Assembly: GCF_050563545.1 (NCBI RefSeq)
Contig: NZ_JBNXUM010000027.1
Span: forward strand, 27,648-91,647
Origin: Falsiroseomonas sp050563545
GTDB taxonomy: Bacteria; Pseudomonadota; Alphaproteobacteria; Acetobacterales; Acetobacteraceae
Direction of reading: 5' to 3'
DNA length: 64,000 nucleotides
Shown here piece after piece: positions 62,299 through 64,000 of the stretch (position 1 is its first letter; each line of letters starts with the position of its first letter). The notes beneath the pieces were generated by a model. That model had not been told where the DNA came from. It saw nothing but the letters and a program-made list of their open reading frames with translations, and did not search any database. A program made the translations under genes and the position numbers.

Positions 62299-63725
62299 CA
62301 GGCGCCCTCCACGCCCCGCTTCACACGGATGACCGGCGTGATCCCGGCCTCTGCGCGATACCCGGCCACCAGGGCTTCCCTGGCGCGCTTCTGGTGCCGC
62401 TCCTGGACGATGATCCCGTCGTGGAGCGGAAGAGCGAGGATGCCCTCTCCCTGGAGGCGGAAGGCGGCTCCAAGGACCGCCCTGGCCTCGATGGCGGCGA
62501 AGGCGTGCCACGTCAGTTCCATGCGCGTCGGAACACCGAGTAGCGCGGAGGGGTCATCGAGGAACGGGTAGGCTTCCAGCAGGGCCGTCCTGGCGTGTGT
62601 GGGCTTCAGACCGTTGAACTGCTCAGGGTCCTCGTCCCTTGCCCACCTGACCGGCGTCTGCCCCCCGCTGCCGAGGTACTGCTTCAGCCAGGTCTTCCCG
62701 GTCTCGCGGTTGATCCCAGGCAGCGCGTAGAGGTCCTCGCGATCCGGCAGAGGCATCCCTGCCATCCCGTGGAGGATCGTCAGCGAGGACGCATGGACAT
62801 CGAGTTCGATCACCGGCTCGCCGTTGATGGTCATGGACGCCCTGGTCTCGGCCCACGGATACCGCGTGCTGTCGGGCTTCGGCAGGTGCTGGTAGCTGGG
62901 TGACCGGTCGTAGAGGCGACCATGGTAGTCGAGGCTCTCCGTGAAGACGCGCTGGAACACCGGGCGATGGACGTCACGGCATCCAGGCGCACCACTCTCG
63001 ATCTGGAAGCCAGCGACGAACGCGTTGAAGCCCGCGACCTGCGCCGAGGTCAGTCGAGCAGCTTGGGTGTCCGGGACAGGCATGACCTCGTCACCGAAGC
63101 GGCTGCGGATCTCCACGGTGGGCCTTGCCTTCTGACCAGCGTCCTCGGTGCGGGAGAAGTGTTTCCTCGCTTGCCGCCAGGACACGCCATGCTCCAGTGC
63201 CATGCGGAACAGGGTGGCGGTGGGGCGGTACTTCGTGGATACCGTGAGGCCGTCGGGTAGACGGTACCCCGGCTTCTCCTCGATGAACTCAGCGCGTCGC
63301 AGCGCCCCACGGACGGCCTGGAAGATGTCGGAGCCGAGCGGGGCACCTGTGAAGAAGACCGGAGAGGTCGGGTGCATGGACCACTCTCCGTGCCGCGCAT
63401 GGAGCAACAGGTCGCCCACGAAGGCCTCTAGGACCTGCCCCTCGGTCATCTTCGGGGGACGTCCACGCTTCCGTGGCTTGGTCGCGGTGTCGGCGCCGGG
63501 TTCTGGGTAGTCCAGGCCGAGTTCTGCACTGAGTGCCCAGCAGAGAGCCTTCGCCTCAGGGGAGGTGGGCCTGGCTGCCCAGGTGACGGGTCGGTGGTTC
63601 CAGAGGCCCGGGTAGACGGGGAGTTCGACGGAGGCCTCGGAGGTCGCAGGGAGACGCAGGACATCCTCGGGGAGGTCCTGGAGATTTTCGTTCATGTATT
63701 GGGCTTTGAGTTGTCCTGGAGACAT
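62298..63725 (-). CDS. Putative polymerase-like protein of a mobile island (divergent family A palm motifs)
   Basis: The protein is about 475 residues and unassigned to a named family by eye. An AT-hook-like KPRKRGRPPK lies near residue 83. The C-terminal half has, in order, INGEPVIELDVHASSLTILH near 290-309 (motif A-like, with the aspartate in a D-x3-S-x3-I context), INRETGKTWLKQYLGSGG near 328-345 (R-x3-K-x5-Y, O-helix-like) and ILALPLHDGIIVQ near 419-431 (HD, motif C-like). Order and spacing recall family A DNA polymerases or related single-subunit enzymes. The function is inferred only. ATG 63725 or ATG 63695 could be the start. It overlaps the Cys-rich gene downstream. Confidence 0.6.
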   Translation of the reverse strand: MSPGQLKAQYMNENLQDLPEDVLRLPATSEASVELPVYPGLWNHRPVTWAARPTSPEAKALCWALSAELGLDYPEPGADTATKPRKRGRPPKMTEGQVLEAFVGDLLLHARHGEWSMHPTSPVFFTGAPLGSDIFQAVRGALRRAEFIEEKPGYRLPDGLTVSTKYRPTATLFRMALEHGVSWRQARKHFSRTEDAGQKARPTVEIRSRFGDEVMPVPDTQAARLTSAQVAGFNAFVAGFQIESGAPGCRDVHRPVFQRVFTESLDYHGRLYDRSPSYQHLPKPDSTRYPWAETRASMTINGEPVIELDVHASSLTILHGMAGMPLPDREDLYALPGINRETGKTWLKQYLGSGGQTPVRWARDEDPEQFNGLKPTHARTALLEAYPFLDDPSALLGVPTRMELTWHAFAAIEARAVLGAAFRLQGEGILALPLHDGIIVQERHQKRAREALVAGYRAEAGITPVIRVKRGVEGA

Positions 63726-64000
63726 CAAGGAGATCCATGGACGAGCATGGACATCCTGGTGATCCAGGCGGTCATGGTGAGCAGTGTTGCCACTGCCGAC
63801 TTCTGATGAGATCAGACCTGGAGCCGAGCCTTGGTCCTAGGTGAGCCAAGGCGTCACTGAGCAGGCCTTCGCCAGCGTCTCTGAACGACTACCCGGGAGA
63901 CAGTGCCAGGGACGCCGAGGGGCTCATGGCTGATCTCATGAACAACCGGACGCCCTTGCCCCGGCCACATGGCGGGGGCCTGGGAGCGCGTGTTGTTCTT
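63726..64000. other. Right end of the window, no gene seen
   Basis: These 275 bases lie upstream of the polymerase-like gene and probably contain its promoter. Short repeated words (GATCC, CATGGAC, CCTGG) occur near 63730-63770, including a CCTGGTGATCCAGG palindrome. No coding region is supported. Confidence 0.35.

Overview
The window is uniformly GC-rich with strong G/C third-position bias. It carries six Bug/TctC-type solute receptors, two Liv-type ABC systems, CoA-ester catabolic genes and PHA storage genes. This points to a soil- or water-dwelling alphaproteobacterium, most likely of the Acetobacteraceae (Roseomonas-like). That placement rests on gene content and codon bias only. No rRNA, tRNA or CRISPR was seen.

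Region 1 (1-14609, + strand) is one long catabolic cluster. It holds the tail of a LivG ATPase, LivF, a periplasmic binding protein, a CaiB-type CoA transferase, two adjacent thiolase-fold proteins with a DUF35 partner, two Bug receptors, an SMP-30-like hydrolase, an ADP-forming acyl-CoA synthetase, a third thiolase-fold/DUF35 pair, a nitronate monooxygenase-like flavoprotein and an enoyl-CoA hydratase. All three thiolase-fold proteins lack a cysteine at the usual nucleophile site, which suggests CoA-ester retro-aldol chemistry like the Ltp2/ChsH2 type. The substrate is unknown. Region 2 (14612-22466) has three more Bug genes with a ThDP enzyme plus thioesterase, a ketopantoate reductase-like protein and an FAD oxidoreductase. 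Region 3 (23134-31045) has a LysR regulator, two enolase-superfamily enzymes and a complete Liv ABC transporter in which LivM and LivG are fused.

After a scar of recombinase and IS3 remnants (31229-32480) comes an ECF sigma/anti-sigma pair divergent from a metallophosphoesterase and a cupredoxin. Matched promoter elements lie on both sides of the divergence. Region 5 (36300-50829) is the centrepiece: a LysR regulator divergent from a tight ten-gene run. The run encodes a PrpF-family isomerase, a DctA symporter, aconitase, NAD-type isocitrate dehydrogenase, an acetolactate-synthase-like ThDP enzyme, a zinc alcohol dehydrogenase, PhaE, class III PhaC, a propionate-CoA-transferase-like protein and a phasin. 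Read in order, the genes could carry an imported tricarboxylate to 2-oxoglutarate, succinic semialdehyde, 4-hydroxybutyrate, 4-hydroxybutyryl-CoA and a 4-hydroxybutyrate-containing polyester. No phaA or phaB is present. This pathway is an inference from gene order and family.

The right third is genomic debris followed by a mobile island. It includes an adenylate kinase stub, an alpha/beta hydrolase, an RTX fragment joined to a sugar-permease tail, a Bug/GntR/PdxA-like cluster, a second copy of a ~185 bp repeat, a hydrolase tail, and then a tyrosine recombinase (57349-58812). Beyond the recombinase lie poorly known genes: a membrane protein with a Pro/Ser/Thr tandem-repeat linker, a small CxxC protein, a phage-type Cys-rich protein, and a 475-residue protein with motifs resembling family A polymerase palm and O-helix motifs. 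The island runs to the edge of the window.
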